From: an uncultured Alphaproteobacteria bacterium
GTDB lineage: Bacteria > Pseudomonadota > Alphaproteobacteria > Rhodobacterales > Rhodobacteraceae
Reading direction: 5' to 3'
Length of the DNA: 24,012 nt
Assembly: GCA_902580265.1 (NCBI GenBank)
Contig: CACHJY010000019.1
Location: 1 to 24,012, forward strand
Part shown: positions 7,287 through 16,333 of the stretch, one piece after another
Numbering within the stretch: position 1 is the stretch's first letter
Layout: each line of letters opens with the position of its first letter
Translations under genes and position numbers: made by a program
The notes under the pieces: model-generated
Told to the model about the DNA's origin: nothing
What the model saw: only the letters and a program-made list of their open reading frames with translations
Database searches by the model: none

Positions 7287-9947
7287 ATGGAGCTATTTTT
7301 CTTAGCAGTTCTATTTCTAACTATGGCCTTTGCTTTAGGCTCAGGCTATCCAGTAGCATTTTCTCTCCCAGGCGCTGCAATTATTTCTATCGTAGCCGCC
7401 GCGGGTTTTGGATATTTGTTTGAGGGAAACCTTGATGCATATTTTCACAGCGGCGGGCCCTATGAGTGGCTTTCTGCAGGTGTTACTAATCTCAGGTTTG
7501 TTTATTGGGATGTTGAAAGAGACACTCTTATAGCGATCCCCTTGTTCATTTTTATGGGTATAATGCTTCAAAAGTCCAAGATAGCAGAAGATTTGTTAGT
7601 AACGATGGCTAATTTATTTGGTCCAGTTCCGGGAGGGCTTGGAATTTCAGTAGTTTTTGTTGGTGCCCTTCTTGCTGCTACGACAGGGATAGTCGGTGCA
7701 ACTGTGGTAGCTATGGGACTGATATCTTTACCAGTAATGCTAAGAAATAAATACTCACCTGCCCTGGCTACGGGAACGATCGCAGCTTCTGGAACATTGG
7801 GGCAGATAATACCACCATCTATTGTTCTTATAATTCTTTCCGATCAGCTCGGATCCGCAGCCGATCAGGCTAGCTCTCTTAGGAAGGCTCTACATAAAGA
7901 AGCTACTGGAGATTTATCGATGCCTTCTGTAATGGATGTAACATCCACAAGTGCGGGAGAGATGTTTTTGGGTGCTTTTGTCCCTGGAATAGTTCTTGTT
8001 TTACTTTACATGCTCTTTATTCTTGTGCTGGCCCTTTTCTTCCCACGACTAGCACCATCTGTTCCCTATAGTGGAAAGATGAATGCTGCTTTTTGGGTAA
8101 GGGTTGGCTTCATATTGATACCTCCTTTGACTTTAATAATTTTGGTTTTAGGGTCAATTATCTCAGGAATAGCTACCGTTAATCAAGCTGGTGCGATAGG
8201 AGCTGCTGGTGCGCTCGTAATGGCAGGATATCGTTTAAATCCTAAGCAAGATTACACAGCTTATCTTCCGGCAATACTCTTGTTGATTTCGATCCTCATA
8301 ATGGCTTTTGCCTTGTCGAATTTTGATATGAATATTCTTTTGATAGAGGATGCAAGAGATTTGACAGGCATTTTAATTGGAATTGTTGGGGCAACAATTT
8401 TTATTGTATCCCTCATTTGGAGTTCTATCCGTCTATTCAAAATAGAGAATACCTTGAACGACGTAATGCTAGAAACGGCAAAGACAACTTCACTTGTTTT
8501 TATAATATTGCTGGGTGCTGCTGTGCTTACGGCAGCGTTCAGGGCATTTGGCGGTGAAGATTTAGTACGAGAATTTCTGAATTCGCTTCCAGGAGGCTTT
8601 TGGGCGAAATTTATAATTGTTATGGCAGTCATTTTTATACTTGGATTTTTTCTTGATTTCATAGAAATAGCTGTTGTCGTGGTGCCCATAGTGGCTCCAA
8701 TTCTCTTGTCGGACCCTTCCGCTAACATAACAGCTGTCTGGCTTGGCGTTATGATAGGTCTAAACATCCAGACATCATTTCTCACACCGCCCTTTGGATT
8801 TGCGTTGTTTTATCTTAGAGGAGTTGCTCCTGCAATTGTAAAAACAGTGCAAATGTATAAAGGGGTCGTACCTTTTATAGGCCTACAAATATTAGCACTG
8901 TTTATAGTTGGGTATTATCCTGCTTTGGTTAACTATTTGCCTAATAGGACAAGTTTCTTATCTGAAAACTCTCCTCCTCCAAAAAACCCACGACTACAAT
9001 ATTGTATTGAAGAGTATAGTGCAGGTTTATTATTCTCTGAAAACAGATATGTGCAAAATGCAGTACTAGACCTTAAAGCTACCGATTTAGGGCTTCTTCC
9101 GAAGAAGGTGAGGGGTGGTTTGGAAGGTGCTATTGCGGATGCTGAGTTGGCCATTGATAGTTTGGAAAAGGCAATGAATCAGGAAGAAAAAATCAAGCAA
9201 GAGTCAATCGAATATAAACCTATTTTAAGAAAAGTAAGAAGAATTGAGAGCCAAATAAATATAAAACTCAGAGATATCAAAGATATAAAAAAAGAACAGG
9301 TTCTTCAGAAGACCCTAAAAAATATGGATTTGGTTGAGGAGATAGAAGGTGAGATTGGCTACATACAAGAAGAAATAGACGAATTAAAAGCGACAATACC
9401 AGCAAGCTGGCCACAGACTTACAAAGATTTTAAAGCTATGATGAAAGATGAAGAGAAACTAAGGAATCTTTATAGGCGCAAAGGTGAAAAGTCATATCAA
9501 ACTATTAAGAATGTTGCTGACATTTTGGCTTCAAGCCAAGAAATAACAAAAGTAAAAAAAGAATACTCTTTAATTCTTAATGAGATGGTGAATTTAGAGA
9601 AAGAAGAGGCAATTCGACGTCTTAACGATTTTGTAAAGAAGTATAGAGAAGTAAAAGGCACCTCCGAGTTCAAAAAGAATGTTTCAAAGGCAATCAAAGA
9701 GTTGAAGAAAAAGAAAGTTAAAGAAGATAGGGTTGAAAAAAGCTTAGAAAAAGCACTGAAAGAAATAAATGAGTTAGAATTGTGGGTTCTTGGCTCAGAG
9801 GCTACTTTAGCTTCTCCTCTTGAGACTTATTTAGAAAAAACAAAAACAACTCTTGGTGTAAGAGCTCTCCCCAAATTTCACGAAGAGCTTGCCCTATATT
9901 TAGCTAGCTGTAACGCAAATCATAGAGATCTTTCACTTAACTTTTAG
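7287..9947 (+). CDS. dctM: TRAP transporter large permease (DctM) with a long C-terminal coiled-coil tail
   Basis: Main transport subunit, 886 residues against the more usual 430-600. Residues 1 to about 550 form the membrane part of the FcbT3/TakM branch: an N-terminal helix pair, IAIPLFIFMGIMLQKSKIAEDLL, GGLGISVVFVGALLAATTGIVGATV, IPPSIVLIILSD, and the C-terminal repeat ending LGFFLDFIEIAVVVVPIVAPI and FLTPPFGFALFYLRG. From about residue 553 (near base 8943) the protein leaves the membrane and continues for some 330 residues rich in Lys, Glu and Ile with heptad-like spacing, predicted to be soluble helices and coiled coil. By the positive-inside rule I expect the tail in the cytoplasm, but the helix count is uncertain. 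The reading frame runs straight through with no sign of a missed stop. The start follows the dctQ stop with no gap. Confidence 0.92.
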   Translation: MELFFLAVLFLTMAFALGSGYPVAFSLPGAAIISIVAAAGFGYLFEGNLDAYFHSGGPYEWLSAGVTNLRFVYWDVERDTLIAIPLFIFMGIMLQKSKIAEDLLVTMANLFGPVPGGLGISVVFVGALLAATTGIVGATVVAMGLISLPVMLRNKYSPALATGTIAASGTLGQIIPPSIVLIILSDQLGSAADQASSLRKALHKEATGDLSMPSVMDVTSTSAGEMFLGAFVPGIVLVLLYMLFILVLALFFPRLAPSVPYSGKMNAAFWVRVGFILIPPLTLIILVLGSIISGIATVNQAGAIGAAGALVMAGYRLNPKQDYTAYLPAILLLISILIMAFALSNFDMNILLIEDARDLTGILIGIVGATIFIVSLIWSSIRLFKIENTLNDVMLETAKTTSLVFIILLGAAVLTAAFRAFGGEDLVREFLNSLPGGFWAKFIIVMAVIFILGFFLDFIEIAVVVVPIVAPILLSDPSANITAVWLGVMIGLNIQTSFLTPPFGFALFYLRGVAPAIVKTVQMYKGVVPFIGLQILALFIVGYYPALVNYLPNRTSFLSENSPPPKNPRLQYCIEEYSAGLLFSENRYVQNAVLDLKATDLGLLPKKVRGGLEGAIADAELAIDSLEKAMNQEEKIKQESIEYKPILRKVRRIESQINIKLRDIKDIKKEQVLQKTLKNMDLVEEIEGEIGYIQEEIDELKATIPASWPQTYKDFKAMMKDEEKLRNLYRRKGEKSYQTIKNVADILASSQEITKVKKEYSLILNEMVNLEKEEAIRRLNDFVKKYREVKGTSEFKKNVSKAIKELKKKKVKEDRVEKSLEKALKEINELELWVLGSEATLASPLETYLEKTKTTLGVRALPKFHEELALYLASCNANHRDLSLNF

Positions 9948-9953
9948 CAAAAA

Positions 9954-10760
9954 TCACTGATCTGAGGGTAGGTAGATGGGTACCCCAAGTTTCTTTTTCG
10001 AGCTATTTTCAATACTGGGTTTTTTGTAATCAACTTTGCTAGAGCAAACCCACTTATCGTCTGTGAATACCTCAAGAGGATTAAATCTTTTTTTATAGTC
10101 CATTTTAGAACTACCTTTAACCCAATAGCCTAGATAAACAAACTTAAGCGTCATTTCTAACGCCAATCTGTTATGATCTAAAATCATATATGTACCAAGG
10201 CTTCTTTCCTTAAAATCTGGGTTAAATACTGAGTATACCATAGAGATTCCATCATCTAAAATGTCTACCAAAGAAAAACTAACAAGTTCTAACTCTCCAT
10301 TATCTTTTGCATAGTATTCAATTAGCTTAGATTCAACATTTGTTTCTTCAATCATTGCTGTAAAATCGTCAGCATCCATATCCGACATCCCTCCATTGGG
10401 ATGCCGGGAGGTTATATAGCGTTTGAAAAGATCATATTGGGAATCTGTTGCTAGTGGAGAGTTTATAGTCCTAACAATATCTGAATTTTTTAAAAGTATC
10501 CTCTTTTGTGACTTCGAAGGTTTGAACTCTTTACTTGATATTCTTGCTGACATACAACCATTACAGTTGGCACAAGCAGGTCTATACAAAACATTTTGTG
10601 ATCTTCTAAACCCTTGTTTCGATAAAGAATTATTTAGGCGACTAGAATTGCTTCCATATAAGGCTGTGAATAGCTTTCTTTCGACCTGATTTTCCAAATA
10701 AGGGCATTCCTGTGGTGCAGTAACATAAAATTGTGGATTTTGTGGTAGAGAGTGTCGCAT
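9954..10760 (-). CDS. bpt: Aspartate/glutamate leucyltransferase (bacterial protein transferase)
   Basis: Transfers leucine from Leu-tRNA to proteins with N-terminal Asp or Glu, marking them for ClpS/ClpAP degradation (N-degron pathway); older annotations call it Ate, arginyl-tRNA protein transferase. The 268-residue length fits the bacterial family. Family motifs are CPYLENQVERK near the N terminus, the cysteine cluster PACANCNGCMSARI (Cys63, 66 and 69), SRHPNGGMSDM, and YVFNPDF-like VYSVFNPDFKERSLGTYMILDH followed by YLGYWVKGSSKMDYKKRF. It is the last gene of the minus-strand run, 26 bases after metA, and converges on dctM with six bases between stops. Confidence 0.93.
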   Translation of the reverse strand: MRHSLPQNPQFYVTAPQECPYLENQVERKLFTALYGSNSSRLNNSLSKQGFRRSQNVLYRPACANCNGCMSARISSKEFKPSKSQKRILLKNSDIVRTINSPLATDSQYDLFKRYITSRHPNGGMSDMDADDFTAMIEETNVESKLIEYYAKDNGELELVSFSLVDILDDGISMVYSVFNPDFKERSLGTYMILDHNRLALEMTLKFVYLGYWVKGSSKMDYKKRFNPLEVFTDDKWVCSSKVDYKKPSIENSSKKKLGVPIYLPSDQ

Positions 10761-10786
10761 AGTTAAGAATAACCTTAAATTTAGGA

Positions 10787-11707
10787 TTATTTCAAGCCAA
10801 TCTTTTCTATCTCAAAAGGAGTAGTTTGATATATTTCGTTTATCCAGTTGCCGTATAAAAGATGTGCATGACTACGCCACCTATTTATTGGATTTAGTTT
10901 TGGATTATCATTGGGGAAGTAGTTTTTGGGAACCTGAAAATTTTTTTCAGTGTCTTTATCTCTCACATACTCTTCGTTAAGAGTATTGCTGTCATACTCC
11001 AAATGATTAAGCAAAAATAAAAATTTTTTTTCCTTATCTTCTATTAGGCAAGGTCCAACTTCATCAGAGTCCAAAAGTATTTCTAGCTTCTTGTTAGCAA
11101 AGATTTGATGTTTTGATATTTCTGTCCATCTACTTACAGGAACGATCAAGTCATCTGAAAAACCTCTTAAAAAATGCGAGTTAACTTTTCTATTCTTATG
11201 CCGAAATAATCCTAAAGCCTTTTCTTCTAACATGAGTTTTTTTATAGTGTAAAAATAATAAAGCATAGCCATAGCGCCCCAACAAACTCCAAATACAGAA
11301 TGGACAGACAATTTTGCCCATTCTAAAATATCTGTCAATTCTCCCCAATAATCAACTGCTTCAAATGGAAGATGCTCTATAGGTGCTCCAGTAATTATAA
11401 GCCCATCATATTTTTTATCACGAACACTATCAAAGGTTTTATAAAAGTTTTCAAGATGCTCTTTAGACGTATTTTTTGAAACGTGTGATGATACTCGCAA
11501 CAGGGTAAACTCTATTTGAAGCGGAGTTGCTCCGATGAGTCGCGCAAATTGGGTCTCTGTTTTTATTTTTTCTGGCATTAAGTTAAGTAACATTATCTGG
11601 AGAGGGCGGATATCTTGCTTTTCAGCCAACTGACTAGACATAACCATAACACCTTCGTCTTGAAGAATATCGAAGGCTGGTAAATTTTTTGGGATTTTTA
11701 TCGGCAT
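10787..11707 (-). CDS. metAA: Homoserine O-acyltransferase, MetA family, probably acetyl-CoA dependent
   Basis: Activates homoserine for methionine synthesis; class-I glutamine-amidotransferase fold, cytoplasmic. The 306-residue length is standard. The nucleophile is Cys142 (GVCWGAMA), with His235 and Glu237 (LLNHLEYD) completing the active site. Residue 111 is Glu ([10 protein letters not shown]). In this family Glu111 goes with acetyl-CoA use and Gly111 with succinyl-CoA use, so I predict homoserine O-acetyltransferase. The usual N-terminal signature ([19 protein letters not shown]) and [16 protein letters not shown] are present. The ATG overlaps the stop of the upstream ATPase gene by one base (TAATG), which suggests translational coupling. 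Confidence 0.95.
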   Translation of the reverse strand: MPIKIPKNLPAFDILQDEGVMVMSSQLAEKQDIRPLQIMLLNLMPEKIKTETQFARLIGATPLQIEFTLLRVSSHVSKNTSKEHLENFYKTFDSVRDKKYDGLIITGAPIEHLPFEAVDYWGELTDILEWAKLSVHSVFGVCWGAMAMLYYFYTIKKLMLEEKALGLFRHKNRKVNSHFLRGFSDDLIVPVSRWTEISKHQIFANKKLEILLDSDEVGPCLIEDKEKKFLFLLNHLEYDSNTLNEEYVRDKDTEKNFQVPKNYFPNDNPKLNPINRWRSHAHLLYGNWINEIYQTTPFEIEKIGLK

Positions 11708-12501
11708 TATTGGCTCTTTATTTTACTTACGGTCTCAAACTTTACTGCCTTTATTAAATCGCCAGCAGATTTTACTTCACGTAACTGCTTGAAATTTAAT
11801 GATATACCCCAATTTTTTGAGATAGTCTCGAAAATACCTTTTCTTCTTTTAATAAGAGCTTTAAATCCATAAATCATGAAATCATCAGGGTTTATTGGAT
11901 CATTAATATTCAACGTGTCATTTCTATAATCTAGCCATAGAGAATGTAGGAAGTTTTCTTCGTAATACATAGGTTTAGGTTTGGCTAAAAACCGGTCAAT
12001 TAATACTTGATACATGGAGTCGGGTGCTTCAAGACAGATTATGAGAAAGTTTTTTGATAACGATTTAAGTATTTTATCATTTTCGTCAGATGGGTCTACC
12101 AGCTCACAAATCGAACCAGATGTATCACATACAATGTGAGACATTGCTGGTGACCTCTCCACAAGTGAACATGCATTAAGTGTTGCCTCAACTTCTGCAT
12201 CGCGGTGAAGCTGTTGACGGGTTAAGTACTCTGAAAATGAAATTCCTCCCATCGAAGGAGACCCAGGTTTGCCAAGGAAGTTAGACAAGTTTGTTAGATT
12301 ACTTATTTCAAATCCATCAAGTAAGTATTTATGCTGGTGTTTGAACAGAAGCTTGCCTATTTCATAATCGACTGAATAATGAGACCAACCGTCTTTTTGT
12401 ACTAAGATTCGAGAGATAAATGTTTTCCCAAGCCCAGACATGCCAAGAAATGCAAAGCGCTTGAATTGGAATCCAGAAGTTTCATTAGCAATCATTTTCA
12501 T
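11707..12501 (-). CDS. P-loop ATPase family protein of unknown function, conserved in alphaproteobacteria
   Basis: The protein has 264 residues with a Walker A motif at 20-27 (GMSGLGKT) directly after a hydrophobic strand, and a candidate Walker B strand ending in Asp126 ([12 protein letters not shown]). Other segments I associate with an alphaproteobacterial ATPase family of unknown role are [26 protein letters not shown], a Gln-Leu-His-Arg helix near 97-100 and [12 protein letters not shown]. The fold resembles small-molecule kinases such as shikimate or gluconate kinase, but I see no motif that fixes a substrate. It overlaps metA by one base and follows the DUF2244 gene by 33 bases, so it belongs to the ctaD-to-bpt transcription run. 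ATG at 12499 or at 12493 could be the start. Confidence 0.8.
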   Translation of the reverse strand: MKMIANETSGFQFKRFAFLGMSGLGKTFISRILVQKDGWSHYSVDYEIGKLLFKHQHKYLLDGFEISNLTNLSNFLGKPGSPSMGGISFSEYLTRQQLHRDAEVEATLNACSLVERSPAMSHIVCDTSGSICELVDPSDENDKILKSLSKNFLIICLEAPDSMYQVLIDRFLAKPKPMYYEENFLHSLWLDYRNDTLNINDPINPDDFMIYGFKALIKRRKGIFETISKNWGISLNFKQLREVKSAGDLIKAVKFETVSKIKSQ

Positions 12502-12534
12502 GTGACTTCAACTATATGAACCACGTTTGATATA

Positions 12535-13038
12535 TCATGCACTATTAGCTTTAGCTAGCGCATTTTGAATTTTATCTCTTAGCTCAATTCGTTCATCTGG
12601 GCTTAAAAACGCCCCCAATTCAATGTGTCTCCCCTTACCTGTCAAGGTCAGGTAATTTTTTAGTTTTGGATTATTAAGGTCGAGATGTACCCGGGTCCAG
12701 TAAGGATTACCCTCCCAAGTTTTTTGCTCTTTATTTTTTTCTTTGTGTACTACTATAATCTTGTTTTTTAAAATAAGAATCTCTTCAAAAGTATTACCCT
12801 GTTGAAAGTTTTTTTGAAGCAAAGTTAGAAAAAGGTAGAACGTTAAACCTGAAAAAATCGTGAGTGTTGTTCCTATTGGACTGCCAATAAAAGGTATTAT
12901 AGGGAGCAAAAAACCGCATGCTATCACTGCAAATACCACCTTTGTCCCGTATGAGTCTAAAGATCTATTTGGTGCCAAACGCATATTGAGAAAGGTAGGC
13001 TCACTCGTATTATCATAAATATCCAGTGTTTTCAGCAT
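12535..13038 (-). CDS. DUF2244 family membrane protein
   Basis: A 167-residue protein with two adjacent membrane helices at about residues 34-50 and 56-72 (VVFAVIACGFLLPIIPFIG, then TTLTIFSGLTFYLFLTLL). A polar C-terminal domain follows, with the pattern NPYWTRVHLDL, then a glycine-rich strand (LTGKGRHIELGAFLSPDER) and a short helix. This is the layout of DUF2244, found in alphaproteobacteria near cytochrome oxidase genes. It lies only 12 bases downstream of ctaD, which supports a link with terminal oxidase assembly or function. No biochemical role is established to my knowledge. Confidence 0.82.
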   Translation of the reverse strand: MLKTLDIYDNTSEPTFLNMRLAPNRSLDSYGTKVVFAVIACGFLLPIIPFIGSPIGTTLTIFSGLTFYLFLTLLQKNFQQGNTFEEILILKNKIIVVHKEKNKEQKTWEGNPYWTRVHLDLNNPKLKNYLTLTGKGRHIELGAFLSPDERIELRDKIQNALAKANSA

Positions 13039-13050
13039 GGATAACTCAAT

Positions 13051-14697
13051 TTAGTGGCTAGTTGACTTGGACTCCCACATGTCTCGTGTAGGCAATATTT
13101 CAAAAGTATGCTCGGGTGGTGGATTTGGTAAAGTCCATTCTAATGTATCTGCGTGTTTTCCCCAATAAGCTTCCTCTGTTACACGTCTTCCCCACATTAG
13201 TGTGTAGAAAACTATACCAAAGAAAAATATAAAAGACCCAAATGATATGAAAGCCCCAATAGATGACACATAATTCCATAATGCAAATTGCTCGGGATAA
13301 TCTATGTATCGTCGTGGCATACCCTGTCTCCCAAGAAAATGCTGTGGGAAAAACGTAATGTTTGATCCAATAAACATTGTCCAGAAGTGTAGTTTACCGG
13401 CCCATTCTGGGTACTGACGACCAGACATTTTACCTATCCAATAATATATCCCTGCGAAGATGCAAAAGACGGCTCCTAAAGACATAACGTAATGAAAGTG
13501 AGCCACCACATAATAAGTGTCATGATATGCTCTGTCGATCCCCGCTTGGCTTAAAACTATACCAGTCACTCCACCTACCGTGAAAAGAAATAGAAAGCCT
13601 ATTGACCACAGCATTGGTGTTTTAAACTCAACCGATCCTCCCCACATTGTAGCAATCCACGAAAAGATTTTTATTCCCGTAGGAACCGCTATAACCATTG
13701 TTGCTAACATAAAATAAGCTTGTTGCGTAACGGACATACCTACCGTATACATATGATGAGCCCATACAACAAAGCCTAACGCTCCAATTGCTATCATCGC
13801 ATATACCATAGGCAAATATCCGAATACTGGTTTCTTTGAAAATGTTGAAATGACATGACTTACTATTCCAAATCCAGGAATAACAATCATGTAAACTTCA
13901 GGATGGCCAAAAAACCATAGTAAATGCTGATAGAGCACAGGATCTCCGCCTCCAGCAGGATCAAAAAATGTGGTACCAAAGTTTCTATCGGTTAGAAGCA
14001 TTGTTATAGCCCCGGCCAATACAGGTAGAGAAAGGAGTATAAGAAAAGCTGTCACTACTATTGACCAAGGGAAAAGAGGAGTTTTGTGGAGTGTCATACC
14101 TGGAGCTCGCATGTTCAAAAATGTTGTGATCATATTTATTGCGCTTAGTATTGATGAGGCTCCAGATAAATGTATAGCAAATATCGCTAAGTCCATGGAC
14201 ATTCCTTGTTCTGAGGTAGATAACGGTGCGTATAAAACCCAACCAACACCCGATCCTAGTTGACCGTTTCCTCCAGGAGCCAATAAACTACAAACTGCAA
14301 GTGAAGATCCTGCGACATACAACCAATATGATAAATTATTCATTCTTGGGAATGCCATGTCAGGTGCACCAATCATTAAAGGCATGAAATAGTTGCCAAA
14401 GCCACCAAAAAGTGCTGGTATCACAACGAAAAACATCATAAGTACACCATGGCCTGTGATCAAAACATTCCACATGTGTCCGTTTGGCTCTCCATCAGAA
14501 TTAGTCATATACTGAACCCCTGGCTCCATTAGCTCTAATCTCATGTAAACAGTGAATGCAACAGCTATAAAACCTAAAAGAGCTGCGGTGAATATGTATA
14601 AGATGCCTATGTCTTTATGATTTGTTGACATAAACCAACGGGTAAAGAAATTTTTCTTTTCGTGTTCGTGTGAAATCTGATCTGTAACATCAACCAT
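13051..14697 (-). CDS. ctaD: Cytochrome c oxidase subunit I (aa3 type)
   Basis: Catalytic subunit of the terminal oxidase, with haem a and the haem a3-CuB centre in the inner membrane. At 548 residues with about twelve membrane segments it has the full family length. Diagnostic segments are [14 protein letters not shown] near the N terminus, [14 protein letters not shown] (low-spin haem His), [17 protein letters not shown] (CuB His, the proton-channel Glu and the Tyr crosslink), [10 protein letters not shown] (CuB His pair) and [17 protein letters not shown] (haem ligands). The start ATG at 14697 has a good ribosome site (AGGGGG, nine bases upstream). Subunits II and III are not in the window; the gene stands between lipB and DUF2244. 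Confidence 0.98.
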   Translation of the reverse strand: MVDVTDQISHEHEKKNFFTRWFMSTNHKDIGILYIFTAALLGFIAVAFTVYMRLELMEPGVQYMTNSDGEPNGHMWNVLITGHGVLMMFFVVIPALFGGFGNYFMPLMIGAPDMAFPRMNNLSYWLYVAGSSLAVCSLLAPGGNGQLGSGVGWVLYAPLSTSEQGMSMDLAIFAIHLSGASSILSAINMITTFLNMRAPGMTLHKTPLFPWSIVVTAFLILLSLPVLAGAITMLLTDRNFGTTFFDPAGGGDPVLYQHLLWFFGHPEVYMIVIPGFGIVSHVISTFSKKPVFGYLPMVYAMIAIGALGFVVWAHHMYTVGMSVTQQAYFMLATMVIAVPTGIKIFSWIATMWGGSVEFKTPMLWSIGFLFLFTVGGVTGIVLSQAGIDRAYHDTYYVVAHFHYVMSLGAVFCIFAGIYYWIGKMSGRQYPEWAGKLHFWTMFIGSNITFFPQHFLGRQGMPRRYIDYPEQFALWNYVSSIGAFISFGSFIFFFGIVFYTLMWGRRVTEEAYWGKHADTLEWTLPNPPPEHTFEILPTRDMWESKSTSH

Positions 14698-14738
14698 TGA
14701 AAGAAGCCCCCTTTAGCACTGACAGAAAATTAAATAAT

Positions 14739-14765
14739 AATAAGTATATATAATACATACTTATT
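14739..14765 (-). terminator. AT-rich inverted repeat between lipB and ctaD
   Basis: AATAAGTAT (14739-14747) and ATACTTATT (14757-14765) form a perfect nine-base stem with a nine-base loop. On the minus strand it is followed by ATTATTTAATTTT. It could be a weak terminator of lipB or part of the ctaD promoter region. The low GC content of the stem makes it uncertain. Confidence 0.3.
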
Positions 14766-14815
14766 AAGTTTTCCACCCAAAATTTAGAGACTGTTCGACG
14801 CATACGAGAATTGTC

Positions 14816-15469
14816 TCATTTTGAGAAAATTGTTGAAAAAGTGTGCTTGAAAACTTTATCAATATCTTCCATTTTTATTTTTACGCCTAGCTGTTGTAGA
14901 GACGTGACTCCTTTCCCTGAAATACCACAGGGATTAATGTTATTGAAAAATGCTAGGTCAGGGTTGACGTTTAATGATAGGCCGTGAAATGTTACCCATT
15001 TTTTAACTCTTAAACCAAGCGCTGCAATTTTTTTATCGTACGTGCCATCTGAATTTATACTGTTATGATCCTTAACCCAAACCCCAATTAACCCAGGAAC
15101 TCTGTACCCTAAAATGCCAAGGTCTTTAAGGACCAAAATGATCCATTCTTCTATGTTCCAAACCAATTGTTTTATATCTTTTCTTCCATTTCTCATATCG
15201 AGCATCAGATAGACAATTCGTTGACCAGGACCGTGATAAGTTGTCTGTCCACCTCTTTTAGTTTGATACATAGGAATATTGACGCCATGCTTAAAATCGC
15301 TAGCTTTTGCTGATGTACCAAGGGTGAAAACGTTGTGATGCTCCAAAAACCATATAAGCTCTGTTTTTTGGTTAGAAATTATATCCTCAACACGTTCAGA
15401 CATTACCTCCTCGGCAAATTTGTAATCTACGAGTTTTTTCTCATGCTTCCATTCTATCATTTGCGTCAT
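14816..15469 (-). CDS. lipB: Octanoyltransferase (lipoyl synthesis)
   Basis: Moves octanoyl groups from acyl carrier protein to the lipoyl domains of 2-oxoacid dehydrogenases and the glycine cleavage H protein, the first step of endogenous lipoylation. The 217-residue length is normal. Motifs are the RGGQTTYHGPGQ loop (residues 72-83), the active-site Lys147 in KIAALGLRV, FHGLSLNVNPDL and the nucleophile Cys181 in INPCGISGKGVTS. The first ATG has no clear ribosome site, and a second in-frame ATG lies three codons on. The gene is divergent from tRNA-Leu by 70 bases, so the two promoters share that gap. Confidence 0.96.
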   Translation of the reverse strand: MTQMIEWKHEKKLVDYKFAEEVMSERVEDIISNQKTELIWFLEHHNVFTLGTSAKASDFKHGVNIPMYQTKRGGQTTYHGPGQRIVYLMLDMRNGRKDIKQLVWNIEEWIILVLKDLGILGYRVPGLIGVWVKDHNSINSDGTYDKKIAALGLRVKKWVTFHGLSLNVNPDLAFFNNINPCGISGKGVTSLQQLGVKIKMEDIDKVFKHTFSTIFSK

Positions 15470-15539
15470 TAATATAATCGTGTTGCTTTTTATGGGAAAA
15501 TATCATATCTAACTTCAGATTGAAAATGGTATTAGAAAT

Positions 15540-15626
15540 GCGGCTGTGGCGGAATCGGTAGACGCGCAGCGTTGAGGTCGCTGTGGGGTAAAACCCGTGG
15601 AAGTTCAAGTCTTCTCAGCCGCACCA
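15540..15626 (+). tRNA. tRNA-Leu, anticodon GAG
   Basis: A complete cloverleaf of 87 bases with encoded CCA. The acceptor stem pairs GCGGCTG (15540-15546) with CAGCCGC (15616-15622), followed by A and CCA. The anticodon stem pairs CAGCG with CGCTG around the loop TTGAGGT, giving anticodon GAG. There is a long class-II variable arm (GGGTAAAACCC core) and a T arm with loop TTCAAGT. The long variable arm and the anticodon both identify leucine. Its 3' end is the first copy of a repeat found again at 16449, as is typical for integration targets. TTGCTT (15483) and TATCTA (15506) with 17-base spacing are a possible promoter. Confidence 0.97.
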
Positions 15627-15627
15627 T
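15613..15627 (+). repeat. Copy 1 of the tRNA-Leu 3'-end direct repeat (attachment-site-like)
   Basis: TCTCAGCCGCACCAT at the 3' end of tRNA-Leu is repeated exactly at 16449-16463. Weaker identity (14 of 20 bases) reaches back into the T arm, so 15599-15627 matches 16435-16463 at 23 of 29 bases. This is how tyrosine-recombinase elements duplicate a tRNA end on insertion. The exact block is short, so chance cannot be fully excluded, but its position at the tRNA end is telling. Confidence 0.6.
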
Positions 15628-15661
15628 AATCTGGATCTCATTTGACCTAAAGCATGTATTT

Positions 15662-15683
15662 ATAAGCATTTTGTTATGCTTAT
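15662..15683 (+). terminator. Hairpin downstream of tRNA-Leu
   Basis: ATAAGCAT (15662-15669) and ATGCTTAT (15676-15683) form a perfect eight-base stem with a six-base loop, starting 36 bases after the tRNA. No T run follows, so it is a weak intrinsic terminator at best. It could also be a protein-binding dyad within the putative element arm. Confidence 0.35.
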
Positions 15684-15693
15684 GTAATTAGGT

Positions 15694-15714
15694 GTGAAAC
15701 AAAATGAGAAACAA
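15694..15714 (+). repeat. Period-12 doublet A
   Basis: GTGAAACAA (15694-15702) and GAGAAACAA (15706-15714) are spaced exactly 12 bases apart, 68 bases after the tRNA. The same layout recurs at 16334 and 16516. Read as codons this gives VKQN-EKQF in a 28-codon open stretch that ends at a stop. It may be an integrase arm-site pair or the remains of the 5' end of a recombinase gene. Confidence 0.5.
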
Positions 15715-15806
15715 TTTCTATTAAATGAGCTTAAATTAAGTCTGGTAAAAAAGATAACATCCTTTAAAGTTCATATCTGAAAAAAAAACTTTGATTGGAA
15801 GCAAAA

Positions 15807-16217
15807 ATGGATCAAGCATTTTTTACAGACATAGGAACGTTACAACTTGGAGGTAAGCTTCTTAACCTTACGCAAATAATTTTTTTCATCGGAGTTGTAA
15901 TAGTTTTAAATATAATAAGGGAAGCTCACTTATACGCTAGAGTTTTTGCAGTAATTGCAGCAATTGGAGCAGCTTTTCTTCAAGCTCGGATAATATTTAT
16001 TCATAAACATCAGGAGATAACAGTCTGGAACTCTGGTCTGGATGCTGCAGAGAAAGGTCAAGCACCTTTTCTTTCAATAATTCTTGAAAATATAGGTCAC
16101 ACAACGGGAAATAGGATAGAAGCAACTTTTATGGATAAAATTACACCTGAGCCTTTGTTTGTTATTATATTAATGGCTATAACGGCTATTTACATGCTTT
16201 TCTTCTTCAAAAGATAA
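15807..16217 (+). CDS. Small membrane protein, unrecognised
   Basis: A 136-residue protein starting at the ATG at 15807, with ribosome site TGGAAG six bases upstream. A TTG at 15795 would add four codons but lacks a ribosome site. Two adjacent membrane helices lie at about residues 22-36 and 42-62 (LTQIIFFIGVVIVLNI, then FAVIAAIGAAFLQARIIF). A soluble segment of about 50 residues follows, and a third helix ends the protein (FVIILMAITAIYMLFFFKR). I do not recognise the family. It is the only gene between the two copies of the tRNA-Leu 3'-end repeat, so it may be cargo of the integrated segment. Its codon use resembles its neighbours, so transfer, if any, is not recent or is from a similar genome. 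Confidence 0.65.
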   Translation: MDQAFFTDIGTLQLGGKLLNLTQIIFFIGVVIVLNIIREAHLYARVFAVIAAIGAAFLQARIIFIHKHQEITVWNSGLDAAEKGQAPFLSIILENIGHTTGNRIEATFMDKITPEPLFVIILMAITAIYMLFFFKR

Positions 16218-16333
16218 GGATGCTATTTGTTTATAATTGATGATTTAACCGTATACACCATCTGCTGCACACTCCAATAACATACTACTAGGACACCCAC
16301 ACCGTCCCATCCGTGGGTGGGGTCACTTAAACT

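Noticed and set aside
8261..8785. A 174-codon open frame on the minus strand inside dctM.
   Set aside because: Antisense to membrane-segment codons of a clear DctM protein. Its composition (Ser/Ile/Lys mix) is what reverse-complemented hydrophobic codons give.
13970..14263. A 97-codon open frame on the plus strand inside ctaD.
   Set aside because: It lies wholly antisense to the highly conserved cytochrome oxidase gene and shows no family signal; codon bias of ctaD explains it.
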